From an uncultured Cellulosilyticum sp. (GTDB lineage: Bacteria > Bacillota > Clostridia > Lachnospirales > Cellulosilyticaceae), in the NCBI GenBank assembly GCA_934725855.1, contig CAKVCL010000010.1, positions 38,626 through 102,625 of the forward strand: a stretch of DNA of 64,000 nucleotides, in the 5' to 3' direction. A program made the position numbers and the translations under genes. The notes under the pieces were generated by a model that was not told where the DNA came from, did no database searches, and was given only the letters and a program-made list of their open reading frames with translations. Numbering within the stretch: position 1 is the first letter of the stretch; each line of letters begins with the position of its first letter. Below are positions 35,123-43,769 of this stretch, piece by piece.

Positions 35123-35923
35123 CTATGCCTTAACTTTATTAAGCCATTCCATTTGGCTCACCTCATGTGAATCAGATCCATATACATAAGGTAGATTATA
35201 GGCTTTAAACACTTCTAAAAGCTTCCCTGAAGGATAGGCTTCTCCACATTTTGTTTTCCTAAGTCCTGCAACATTTAAATCAAAAGCATAGTCTTTATCT
35301 CTCATATTTTGAGCAATTTCTTCGAATAGTCCCTTATCATCATAAACGAGTGGCCATCTTTTCTGAAAAATACGTACTAAACTAGGATGTCCTATACGTT
35401 TTGGTTTATATAGCCCCAAATCTGACCTAATAGACTTAAGAAGGGTTTTAAAGTATAAATCATAAACATACTCTATTTGCCCTAATTTACTTAATAAGCG
35501 TTCTACATCCACTTCGTAATCAATCGCATAATACTCATCTTCATACTTAACAAAATGAGTCGATAAAATACTATCCTCTATCTTAGCCCCATATTGGTTA
35601 AGCATCCTTTTGATTTCTTCTTCACGTCCATCGATATAATCTACTTCAAAGCCTTTATTAATTTTAATTTTTCCACTGTATTTCCTCTTAACGTTTTCTA
35701 TCGCTTCAAAATATGGCAGTATGTCCTTTTCATCTAATGCACATTCTGCTTCAAATTGTGGATCACAAATATGCTTTGGTAAAGGAAAGTGTTCCGTAAA
35801 GCTTATTTCTTCTAACCCTAGGCTGATTGCTTTTTGGACATAAGCCTCTAACTCATCTTTTGAACCATGTGGACAAAATGGTGTGTGCATATGACCATCT
35901 CGCTTAATCTCACTAGTAAGCAT
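35123..35923 (-). CDS. hisJ: PHP-domain histidinol-phosphatase (HisJ family)
   Basis: PHP hydrolase of 266 residues, the length of B. subtilis HisJ. Metal motifs: DGHMHTPFCPHG (about 10-21), EISFTEHFPLP, KGFEVDYI, LSTHFV, GHPSLVR and YGSDSHEV. The HisJ group removes phosphate from histidinol phosphate. No other his gene is near, so a different phosphoester substrate remains possible. It starts behind GGGGAGG. Confidence 0.83.
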   Translation of the reverse strand: MLTSEIKRDGHMHTPFCPHGSKDELEAYVQKAISLGLEEISFTEHFPLPKHICDPQFEAECALDEKDILPYFEAIENVKRKYSGKIKINKGFEVDYIDGREEEIKRMLNQYGAKIEDSILSTHFVKYEDEYYAIDYEVDVERLLSKLGQIEYVYDLYFKTLLKSIRSDLGLYKPKRIGHPSLVRIFQKRWPLVYDDKGLFEEIAQNMRDKDYAFDLNVAGLRKTKCGEAYPSGKLLEVFKAYNLPYVYGSDSHEVSQMEWLNKVKA

Positions 35924-36018
35924 CTTTCTTCCTCCCCTAAATCACTTCTATAAACTCACTACTTATCTAGCTCATGAAATGAGCTTCTCTCTATGATTTC
36001 TTTATTAAATCATTCGTT

Positions 36019-37365
36019 TTATTCTTCTTCAAGAATCATAGAGGTAAAAGGTTTAAGTTTTACTTTATATTGTCCATTAGTACAAGTTACTTTTTCCTCT
36101 GGATTTAGCAAATTTACAAGTGCTACTTGACGCATAGCTTTAAATTCGAGCTCCATTTCTTGTTCTTGTAAGTTAAGTGCCACATAAACTCTTTTATCCC
36201 CTAATACTCTGGCAAAAATAAGCTGCTGATTTCTAACTACTACTTGTTCATAGCCCCCCTCTTGTAACACAATATTCTGAGCACGAATGGCTGCCAGCTT
36301 ACTAATATGCTCTACTAAGCTTTGATCTTTTGCAAGCATCTCTTCTAAATTTAAGTTAGGTCGAAGACTCTTATCAGAGCCACGTTCTTTTTTACCTTCA
36401 ATGGCCCATTCACTACCATAGTAAACACTTGGTATCCCTGGCATTGTAAAAAGCACGGTATACACATTTTGAAGGTGTGCTTTTTCTCGTAAAATACTGC
36501 CAATACGCTCTACATCATGATTATCTACGAAGTTATATAATTTTAGTCCTTCACATAACCCACCTTTTCCAAAAAGACGATTCATGGAATAGTTAATTTC
36601 AAAGTAATTTTTGTCATTATGACTTGAATAAATGCCTTTATAACATTCATAATCTGTGGTTGAATGAAGCAAGTCACTTCCAATTAATCGTCTATAGTCT
36701 CCGTGAATCATTTCACCCATCAGCCAAAAATCTTCTTTTTGTGAGTCGGTAAAATGTCTTAATGCACTTAAAAAGCCTTGGTCGATACAATAAGCTACAT
36801 CTAGCCTTAACCCATCAATTCCAAACTCTTCAATCCACATCTTAATTGCTCCAAAAAGATAATCTCTTACTTCCCCATTCCATACATTCAGTTTGACTAA
36901 ATTATAGTGTCCTTCCCACGCTTCATAACTAAATGGATCACCATAAGGGGTAGAACCTTCAAAATTTACATTACAGAACCAGTCTTTGTATCTTGATTCT
37001 TGCTTTTTCATGAGCAAATCTTTAAAAGCAAAAAACTCCCTACCTACATGATTAAATACCCCATCTAAAATAATATGAAAGCCATCCTCATGAAGCTTTT
37101 TACAAACGGCTTTAAAGTCCTCATTGGTTCCAAGTCTTTTATCTAGCTTATAGTAATCGGTTGTATCATAACCATGACTCACCGCTTCAAACAATGGACT
37201 AAATAAAATCGTATTCACCCCAAGTGTCTTTAGATGGCCTTCCCATTCTAATACTTTCTTAATTCGATTTGTAGGTTGTATCGCTTCATTATTTTCATCT
37301 TCGGCACCACAAAATCCTAATGTAAAAATATGATAAATAGATGCCTCATTGATCCAATTTTCCAT
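36019..37365 (-). CDS. Cytoplasmic GH13 alpha-amylase-family glycosidase
   Basis: Glycoside hydrolase of 448 residues with no signal peptide, so it acts inside the cell. The TIM-barrel motifs are clear: GFHIILDGVFNHVG, GIDGLRLDVAY (nucleophile Asp), WLMGEMIHG (acid Glu) and NFVDNHDVERI (third Asp). A C-terminal beta domain follows from about 370. Closest in style to maltodextrin glucosidases or neopullulanases; exact specificity is unknown. The start at ATG 37365 has GGAGG nine bases upstream, better than TTG 37371. Confidence 0.88.
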   Translation of the reverse strand: MENWINEASIYHIFTLGFCGAEDENNEAIQPTNRIKKVLEWEGHLKTLGVNTILFSPLFEAVSHGYDTTDYYKLDKRLGTNEDFKAVCKKLHEDGFHIILDGVFNHVGREFFAFKDLLMKKQESRYKDWFCNVNFEGSTPYGDPFSYEAWEGHYNLVKLNVWNGEVRDYLFGAIKMWIEEFGIDGLRLDVAYCIDQGFLSALRHFTDSQKEDFWLMGEMIHGDYRRLIGSDLLHSTTDYECYKGIYSSHNDKNYFEINYSMNRLFGKGGLCEGLKLYNFVDNHDVERIGSILREKAHLQNVYTVLFTMPGIPSVYYGSEWAIEGKKERGSDKSLRPNLNLEEMLAKDQSLVEHISKLAAIRAQNIVLQEGGYEQVVVRNQQLIFARVLGDKRVYVALNLQEQEMELEFKAMRQVALVNLLNPEEKVTCTNGQYKVKLKPFTSMILEEE

Positions 37366-37462
37366 TTTCAATCTCCTCCCTATTAACCAATCTTTGTTTT
37401 ACCTAACTTTATGTCATTTTCTATCTTTATTATAGCAGTTTGGTTTACTTTTTTCATCAATC

Positions 37463-37506
37463 AAAAAAGGTTATTACTTACCAGAAGTAAATAATAACCT
37501 TTTTTC
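37463..37506 (-). terminator. Terminator of the opp operon
   Basis: AAAAAAGGTTATTA pairs with TAATAACCTTTTTT, giving a strong stem and a T run just after oppF. Confidence 0.88.
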
Positions 37507-38477
37507 TATTTCACTAAATGGCACGCTACAAAGTGCCCTTTTTCAACTTCTTTCCATTCTGGTCTTTGCTTCTTACAAGCACTCGTTGCTTTTAAGCATC
37601 TTGTACAGAATGGACATAAATCTGGAGGATCAATAGGACTTGGAATTTCACCCTCCACTTTTATTCTTTCTCTTGTCTTTTCAATCTCTGGATCTGGAAT
37701 TGGGACAGCAGAAAGCAGAAACTGCGTATATGGATGTAATGGATTTTCACTTAACGTATCACTATCAGCAAGTTCCATCATTTGTCCTAAATACATAACT
37801 AAGATACGATCTGAAATATAACGTACCATAGATAAATCATGGGCAATAAATAAATACGTTAATCCTAATTGTTCTTGTAATGATTTAAGTAAATTAACTA
37901 CTTGTGCTTGAATCGATACATCAAGTGCAGAAATCGGTTCATCACAAACAATAAATTCTGGTTCAACGGCAAGTGCCCTTGCAATCCCTACACGTTGCCT
38001 TTGTCCACCACTAAACTCATGGGGGAATCTAGAAGCATGTTCTTCATTAAGTCCAACGAGTTCAAGAAGCTCTTTAATACGTTCATGTCTCTTTTCCCCT
38101 TTAGCTAAGCCATGAATATCAAGAGCCTCGCCAATGATGTCTTCAATCGTCATTCTTGGATCTAGAGAAGCATATGGATCTTGGAAAATAATTTGCATGT
38201 TTTTGCGAATTTCTTTTAGTTCTTTCTTAGATAAATGATACACGTCCTTATCTTTAAAAGTAACCCTTCCCTCTGTTGGCTCATATAATCTCAGCACAGT
38301 ACGTCCTGCTGTTGATTTTCCACAACCACTTTCTCCAACCAATCCTAAGGTTTCACCTTTATGTAATTCAAAACTTAAGCCATCTACAGCTTTTAATGTG
38401 CCACTGCCTACATTAAAATGCTTTTTTACATTTTCTACTTTTAATAAAACTTCATTATTTTCCTTACTGTTCGCCAT
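37506..38477 (-). CDS. oppF: Oligopeptide ABC transporter ATPase OppF
   Basis: ATPase of 323 residues. Walker A GESGCGKST (about 53-61), signature FSGGQRQR, Walker B FIVCDEPISALD, and the C-terminal oligopeptide/dipeptide region with Cys pattern CPFCTRCLKATSACKKQRPEW (key cysteines in CPFCTRC and SAC) that holds an iron-sulfur or metal site in many Opp/Dpp ATPases. It is last in oppABCDF, 12 bases after oppD. Confidence 0.94.
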   Translation of the reverse strand: MANSKENNEVLLKVENVKKHFNVGSGTLKAVDGLSFELHKGETLGLVGESGCGKSTAGRTVLRLYEPTEGRVTFKDKDVYHLSKKELKEIRKNMQIIFQDPYASLDPRMTIEDIIGEALDIHGLAKGEKRHERIKELLELVGLNEEHASRFPHEFSGGQRQRVGIARALAVEPEFIVCDEPISALDVSIQAQVVNLLKSLQEQLGLTYLFIAHDLSMVRYISDRILVMYLGQMMELADSDTLSENPLHPYTQFLLSAVPIPDPEIEKTRERIKVEGEIPSPIDPPDLCPFCTRCLKATSACKKQRPEWKEVEKGHFVACHLVK

Positions 38478-38489
38478 AATGTTCCTCCT

Positions 38490-39503
38490 CTAGCCTTTGC
38501 TTTGACCATTTTTCTTTTGGCACATAGGATGGTTCAGCCAGCAAGCAGATTGTAGTGTTCCCCCCACATTCTGCATAGCTGGCATATGTTCTTCACATAC
38601 ACGCATTGCTTCATTACAACGTGCATAAAATGCACATCCCTTTGGAGGCGCAAATAAATCTGGAGGTGTTCCAACAATCGTAGTGAGTGCTTCTTTACGA
38701 CTCATATCCATCCTTGGTACAGCACTTAAAAGTCCTTTTGTATAAGGGTGCGTTGGATGTTTAAAGATTTCTTCAACGGTTCCTTGTTCTACAATTTGCC
38801 CTGCATACATGACCACCACGCGATCACACATTTTGGCAACAACCCCTAAATCATGTGTAATCAGCATAATAGCCATGCCAACTTTTCTTTGAACGTCTTG
38901 TAATAACTCTAAGATTTGAGCTTGAACCGTTACATCAAGTGCCGTGGTTGGTTCATCTGCAATAATGAGTTTTGGACTACAAGCTAAGGCAATCGCAATC
39001 ATTGCACGTTGTCTCATCCCACCACTAAATTCATGTGGATACTGCTGCATACGTTTGCTTGGTTCTGACATCGCCACAAGCTGGAGCATGCGTTCTGCCT
39101 CCGCATAAGCATCTTTTTTACTCATGCCTTTATGTTCAATTAAGACCTCCATAATCTGCTTTCCTATTTTTTGTGTCGGGTTGAGTGTCGTCATAGGGTC
39201 TTGGAAGATCATGCTAATACTATTCCCTCTAATAGACTGCATTTCTTTTTCTGTCTTCTTAAGTAAATCTTCGCCTTCAAATAGAATACTTCCTTGTTTA
39301 TACATGGCAGGAGGTGTTTTTAAAAGTTGCATAATGGATTGAGAAGTCACACTTTTTCCACATCCAGATTCTCCTACTATACCAACACATTCCCCTTTAC
39401 CAACCTCAAAGTTAATACCACGTACAGCTTTAACTTCTCCTGCATAGGTTCTAAAGGATACATGTAGGTCTTTAACTTCTAATAATTTATCTGTATCACT
39501 CAT
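38490..39503 (-). CDS. oppD: Oligopeptide ABC transporter ATPase OppD
   Basis: ATPase of 337 residues with Walker A GESGCGKSV, signature FSGGMRQRAM, Walker B LIIADEPTTALD and the C-terminal Cys cluster CAFYARCNEAMRVCEEHMP. The start ATG 39503 is preferred because GGAGA lies ten bases before it; ATG 39512 touches the ribosome site. It partners OppF as the second ATPase of the importer. Confidence 0.94.
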   Translation of the reverse strand: MSDTDKLLEVKDLHVSFRTYAGEVKAVRGINFEVGKGECVGIVGESGCGKSVTSQSIMQLLKTPPAMYKQGSILFEGEDLLKKTEKEMQSIRGNSISMIFQDPMTTLNPTQKIGKQIMEVLIEHKGMSKKDAYAEAERMLQLVAMSEPSKRMQQYPHEFSGGMRQRAMIAIALACSPKLIIADEPTTALDVTVQAQILELLQDVQRKVGMAIMLITHDLGVVAKMCDRVVVMYAGQIVEQGTVEEIFKHPTHPYTKGLLSAVPRMDMSRKEALTTIVGTPPDLFAPPKGCAFYARCNEAMRVCEEHMPAMQNVGGTLQSACWLNHPMCQKKNGQSKG

Positions 39504-39518
39504 TTTCCTCATTCTCCT

Positions 39519-40448
39519 TTATTTTCTAAGTTGAGGGTCTAACGCATCTCTTAAACCATCTCCAAATACGTTAAAGCCAAACATCGTTAATGAAATTAAA
39601 AAAGCAGGGAAGAAAAGTTGATAGGCAGCACCTGTAAATAAACCCGTTAAGGCATCATTAGCCATTGAACCCCAACTTGCCATAGGTGCAGATATTCCTA
39701 AACCTAAAAAGCTTAATGTAGCCTCAGCAAAAATAGCACTTGGTACAGATAAGGTTAAATCAACCAATATAGGTCCCATTGTATTTGGAATCAAATGTTT
39801 TCTTAAACGCCACATCATACTTCCACCTAACGCTTCTGATGCTTTAACGTAATCATTTTCTTTAAGCTGAAGCACTTGACCTCTTACAAGTCTTGCAGTC
39901 CCAATCCATCCCGTTGCTACAAGAGCAATAATCATTGGTAAAAGTCCTGCACCTAATAAAACCATCATTAAAATAACAATTAACATATAAGGAATACTAT
40001 AAAAAATTTCTGCAATACGCATCATAATATTATCTACTCTACCACCAAGGCTTCCTGATATTCCTCCATAAATGGCACCAATGACAAACTCAATGCCTGT
40101 TGCTAAAAATCCTACTAATAATGAAATACGGGCACCATACCATGCTCTAGTCCATAAGTCCCTTCCGAGCCCATCTGTTCCAAACCAATGCTGGGCACTT
40201 GGTGCTAAGTTACGTCCTTTTAAAGATTGTGCATCATATGAATATTGACTAAGTATAGGTGCAAAAATGGCCATTAGGATTAATACCACAATAACCCCAA
40301 GACCAAACATAGCAAGCTTATTTTCTTTCAGCCTTCTCCACACATCTTTCCAATAAGTTAAGCTTGGTCTTTTAATAGCTTCTGCATCTTTATGGTTATT
40401 ATCAACCTTTTCAAATAAGTCTGGTGTGAGTGCAAATTCCTCTTGCAT
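39519..40448 (-). CDS. oppC: Oligopeptide ABC transporter permease OppC
   Basis: Permease of 309 residues. An N-terminal cytoplasmic tail is followed by a first helix (about 50-72, MFGLGVIVVLILMAIFAPIL) and the OppC_N motif, then the permease core with EALGGSMMWRLRKHLIPNTMGPI as the EAA loop. The start at 40448 is placed behind GGGGGT and overlaps the oppB stop; an ATG 15 bases earlier is too close to its ribosome site. Confidence 0.93.
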   Translation of the reverse strand: MQEEFALTPDLFEKVDNNHKDAEAIKRPSLTYWKDVWRRLKENKLAMFGLGVIVVLILMAIFAPILSQYSYDAQSLKGRNLAPSAQHWFGTDGLGRDLWTRAWYGARISLLVGFLATGIEFVIGAIYGGISGSLGGRVDNIMMRIAEIFYSIPYMLIVILMMVLLGAGLLPMIIALVATGWIGTARLVRGQVLQLKENDYVKASEALGGSMMWRLRKHLIPNTMGPILVDLTLSVPSAIFAEATLSFLGLGISAPMASWGSMANDALTGLFTGAAYQLFFPAFLISLTMFGFNVFGDGLRDALDPQLRK

Positions 40449-40450
40449 GC

Positions 40451-41437
40451 CTATACCCCCCATTCACTTGCAGTTTGTGTCTTATTTGCTTTCTTTTTAA
40501 AGAATTTACTCTTCTTTGAATCAGCTAACTTGATTTTTGGATCGACCAAAACATAAAGTATATCTACAATGATATAAACACTAATTAAAATAATACTATA
40601 AAAAATGGTAGTGCCTAAAATCACAGAATAATCACGGTTAGTAATGGACTGGACAAAATATTTTCCTAGTCCTGGAATTCTAAAGATATTTTCAATGACA
40701 AAACTACCAACAACAATATTAGCAAAAGTTGTCCCTACTACTGTAATAACAGGAATGAGTGAGTTTCTTAAGGCATGTCTCCAAATAATCTTTACTTGAG
40801 AAAGTCCCTTTGCTTTAGCTGTCTTAATATAATCTTGTCCCAGTACTTCTATCATACTTGAACGCATCATACGAGCGATATGTGCAATCGGCATCATACT
40901 AATCGCTATAGCAGGTAAAAAGATATTTTGCACGTCTCCCCAACCTGAGGTTGGTACCAACTGTAACTTAAGTGCAAAGATTTCAATCAGTAATGTAGAT
41001 AAAATAAAACTCGGCACAGATACTCCTATAATGGCAACGACTGTACACAAATAGTCTGGCCAATGATTACGCTTAAGTGCAGCAACAATTCCTAATAAAA
41101 TACCAATCACTAACGCAAAACAAAAGCCAATAACTCCAAGCTTAGCTGAAACTGGAAAGTTATCAGTTATATAATCATTAACGGTTCTTGTTTTACTTTT
41201 TGTAGATGGTCCTAAATCAAAATGTGATAAATTTTTAAGATAGATGATATATTGCTCACTTAATGGCTTATCTAAATTATAGTAAGCAAGCATATTCTTT
41301 TTTACTGCTTCTGGCATCCTTGATTCTGTTGCAAAAGGATTTCCGGGTATATTATGCATAATAACAAAGGTGATGGTAATAATAGCAAACAATGTTACAA
41401 ATCCCATGACAAGCCTTTTAATAATATACTTTAACAT
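40451..41437 (-). CDS. oppB: Oligopeptide ABC transporter permease OppB
   Basis: Permease of 328 residues beginning MLKYIIKRLVMGFVTLFAII, the conserved first helix of OppB/DppB. The EAA loop TAKAKGLSQVKIIWRHALRNSLIP and five to six helices are visible. It follows oppA after an 82-base gap with a long hairpin, and has GGAGGAG before its start. Confidence 0.94.
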   Translation of the reverse strand: MLKYIIKRLVMGFVTLFAIITITFVIMHNIPGNPFATESRMPEAVKKNMLAYYNLDKPLSEQYIIYLKNLSHFDLGPSTKSKTRTVNDYITDNFPVSAKLGVIGFCFALVIGILLGIVAALKRNHWPDYLCTVVAIIGVSVPSFILSTLLIEIFALKLQLVPTSGWGDVQNIFLPAIAISMMPIAHIARMMRSSMIEVLGQDYIKTAKAKGLSQVKIIWRHALRNSLIPVITVVGTTFANIVVGSFVIENIFRIPGLGKYFVQSITNRDYSVILGTTIFYSIILISVYIIVDILYVLVDPKIKLADSKKSKFFKKKANKTQTASEWGV

Positions 41438-41476
41438 TTTTCTCCTCCTATCGTATTGACATATCTTAAATAGGCA

Positions 41477-41512
41477 AATGATAGGTTGTGAATGCTCTCA
41501 CAACCTATCATT
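41477..41512 (-). other. Intercistronic hairpin between oppA and oppB
   Basis: AATGATAGGTTGTGA (41477-41491) and TCACAACCTATCATT (41498-41512) are perfect 15-base complements with a six-base loop. Only TTT follows on the minus strand, so it is probably an mRNA-stabilising or partial-termination hairpin that lets oppA exceed oppBCDF. Confidence 0.75.
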
Positions 41513-41519
41513 TTAAGAT

Positions 41520-43232
41520 TTACTGTGCTACATCAAAATACTCATCTGTAAGATCTGCATAAACTAAGTTAACATCACGGTTTGCTGCTTTTACAACCCC
41601 TGTTAAATAGTCATGTGTTGCATAAGGTCTAGTATAGAAGTAAATAGGCATTGTAGGCATATCATTCATAAAGATTGCTTCAGCTTGATGTAAGTCTTCC
41701 ATACGTTTTGCTGGATCAAGTTCTTCACCTGCATCTTTAATTAATTTATCAAAGTCTTCGCTGGTCCATCCTGTATCATTTTGTGTACTCCAACTTGTAA
41801 ACATATCAAGGAATGTATTAGGATCCACATAATCTCCAACCCATCCTGCTCTACATACTTGGAAATCTAAAGCATGTTCTCTATCTACCATTACTTGGAA
41901 CTCTGTGTTTTCAAGTGATACATCAACGCCAAGATTATCTTTCCACATTTGTTGAATGGCTTCAGCAATTCTCTTATGTCCTTCACTTGTGTTATAAAGA
42001 ATGGTGAAACTAAAGTCGCTTACCGTCATGCCTTCTTCTGATAATCCTTCATCAAGAAGTTTTTTAGCTTCTTCGATATTTTCTTCAATGAAATTGCCAC
42101 CATTAGCTCTAAACTCATTGCCATCTGCATCTGGAATACCTGTTGGAACCGTTGCAAAAGCTGGTGTTTGACCACCCTGAGCCACTTCATCAATAATTAA
42201 TTGACGGTCAATTGCCATAGACAATGCTTTACGTACTTTGACATTGTTAAATGGCTTTTCTGTGGTATTAAAGCGATAGAAATAAGTAGCAAGCTCTGGT
42301 GCAATCGTAAGTTCAGGATTATTTTCTGCTTTTAATTGTCCAATAACATCTGTAGGTATATCGTAGTCAATATCTAGCTCATTATTTTCATACATTTGCC
42401 ACATGGTATTTGAATCATCCATTAATTTAAATTCAATGCCGTCTAATTTAATCGCGTCTTTGTTGTAATAATATTCATTTTTCACAGCATCTACTTCTGC
42501 ATCATGATCCCAATTGTTTACAACAAATGGTCCATTAGATACAAAAGTACTGCCATCTTTAGACCAATCTGAACCTTGAGCTTCTTGAAGTGTTGCATTA
42601 ACTGGGTAGTATGTATAGAATGCACATAATTCTAAGAAGTAAGCTGTAGGTGCTTTAAGTTTTACTTCAAGTGTACTATCATCTAATGCTTTTACACCAA
42701 CAGCATCTTCACTGCCAGTACCTGTATTATACTCTTCTCCACCTTCTAAGTAGTAAAGTTGGAAGGCATATTGTGAACCTGATTCTGGGTTTAAGGCATA
42801 TTTCCAAGCGACTTCAAAGTCTCTTGCTGTAACTGGATCGCCATTTGACCATTTAGCATCTGGACGAATCTTAAAAGTATAAGTTTTACCATCTTCACTA
42901 ATTTCATAGCTTTCTGCCATACCAGGAACAATATTAGAATTTTCATCTCTTTTCATTAATCCTTCAAAAACATGGTCTAGGATAATAGATTCATGTGTTC
43001 CTTGTGAAAGGGCAGGATGTAGTGAACCTGGTTCAGTACCTGATACGATTCTTGCAATTTTTTCACCTGCAGCTGATGTTTCCTCTGCTTCGGTAGTTTC
43101 CCCATTTTCAGTTTGTGTGGTTTCATTTCCACCATTATTTGTAGTAGAAGCTGTTTGACTACTTCCACATCCTGTTGTTGCCATAGCTCCAACTAACATT
43201 GTTACTAGTAGGCTTGCGAATTTCTTTCTCAT
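41520..43232 (-). CDS. oppA: Oligopeptide-binding lipoprotein OppA
   Basis: Extracellular binding protein of 570 residues. The signal peptide ends in a lipobox ATTGC (about residues 18-22), followed by a Ser/Thr/Gly/Glu-rich linker (about 24-55). The SBP_bac_5 fold starts with ARIVSGTEPGSLHPALSQGTHE-type sequence, and contains DGKTYTFKIRPDAKWSNGDPVTARDF and FNNVKVRKALSMAIDR, family hallmarks. First gene of oppABCDF with a dedicated regulated promoter. Confidence 0.95.
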   Translation of the reverse strand: MRKKFASLLVTMLVGAMATTGCGSSQTASTTNNGGNETTQTENGETTEAEETSAAGEKIARIVSGTEPGSLHPALSQGTHESIILDHVFEGLMKRDENSNIVPGMAESYEISEDGKTYTFKIRPDAKWSNGDPVTARDFEVAWKYALNPESGSQYAFQLYYLEGGEEYNTGTGSEDAVGVKALDDSTLEVKLKAPTAYFLELCAFYTYYPVNATLQEAQGSDWSKDGSTFVSNGPFVVNNWDHDAEVDAVKNEYYYNKDAIKLDGIEFKLMDDSNTMWQMYENNELDIDYDIPTDVIGQLKAENNPELTIAPELATYFYRFNTTEKPFNNVKVRKALSMAIDRQLIIDEVAQGGQTPAFATVPTGIPDADGNEFRANGGNFIEENIEEAKKLLDEGLSEEGMTVSDFSFTILYNTSEGHKRIAEAIQQMWKDNLGVDVSLENTEFQVMVDREHALDFQVCRAGWVGDYVDPNTFLDMFTSWSTQNDTGWTSEDFDKLIKDAGEELDPAKRMEDLHQAEAIFMNDMPTMPIYFYTRPYATHDYLTGVVKAANRDVNLVYADLTDEYFDVAQ

Positions 43233-43305
43233 AAATTATCTCCTCACTTTCTTATACTTATTATAATACTTACTATTATGCTAAATATCTGCAACATAGC
43301 ATCAC

Positions 43306-43343
43306 AAAAAAAAGGCTAAAAGCATCTATAATCACCCTTAGCC
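43306..43343 (-). terminator. Leader terminator (possible attenuator) upstream of oppA
   Basis: On the minus strand GGCTAAGGG pairs with CTTTTAGCC (43335-43343 with 43314-43322) and a run of eight T follows (43306-43313). It lies 18-55 bases after the oppA start site and about 75 bases before the oppA ATG, so it can only act within the oppA leader. Confidence 0.7.
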
Positions 43344-43355
43344 CCTTTGCTACTT

Positions 43356-43371
43356 TTCTACTTTAGTAGAA
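43356..43371. promoter_or_regulatory. Operator-like palindrome at the oppA start site
   Basis: TTCTACT-TT-AGTAGAA, a 7-base inverted repeat around two bases, overlaps the -10 and the predicted start. No regulator for it is recognised. Confidence 0.5.
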
Positions 43372-43396
43372 TAAAACTTTTTATAGATGTTGTCAA
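43368..43396 (-). promoter_or_regulatory. oppA promoter
   Basis: TTGACA (43391-43396), 17-base spacer, TATTCT (43368-43373) on the minus strand. A CodY-like sequence TATTTTCAGTAAACT (43403-43417, 12 of 15 to AATTTTCWGAAAATT) lies just upstream. Confidence 0.7.
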
Positions 43397-43701
43397 TATG
43401 GCTATTTTCAGTAAACTAATAATTATGAATTAGATCTAATATTATTAAACATTAAGTTGGGTACCTATACTTTACATAATATTTTATATTTACTAATTTA
43501 GCGACTATATATCCTACTAATTAACTATTTATCTAACATATCTCTAAATATTTTATCAATATATGTCTTTTTATAAAATTTATTATCATCAATTATATAT
43601 ATTTATCTTTTTATTTAATTTACATAATTTGAATTGTTTTTCTAACAATTATTTTATTAAATCATGCATTTTTATTAATAAATTTTTATCATTTTTTGCG
43701 C

Positions 43702-43738
43702 AAAAAAATACTACAAAACAAATTATCATTTTGTAGTA
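43702..43738 (-). terminator. Terminator of ptsHI
   Basis: TACTACAAAA (43710-43719) pairs with TTTTGTAGTA (43729-43738), and seven T follow on the minus strand (43702-43708). Confidence 0.9.
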
Positions 43739-43769
43739 CTTTTCATTTAAGTTATTAAATATAAGGATT

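Larger units (their letters stand above)
43233..43769. other. Long AT-rich intergenic region upstream of oppA
   Basis: 537 bases without a gene. It holds the oppA promoter, operator-like palindrome and early terminator (43306-43396) and the ptsI terminator (43702-43738). The part between about 43430 and 43700 is very AT-rich and shows no feature I can name. Confidence 0.6.
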
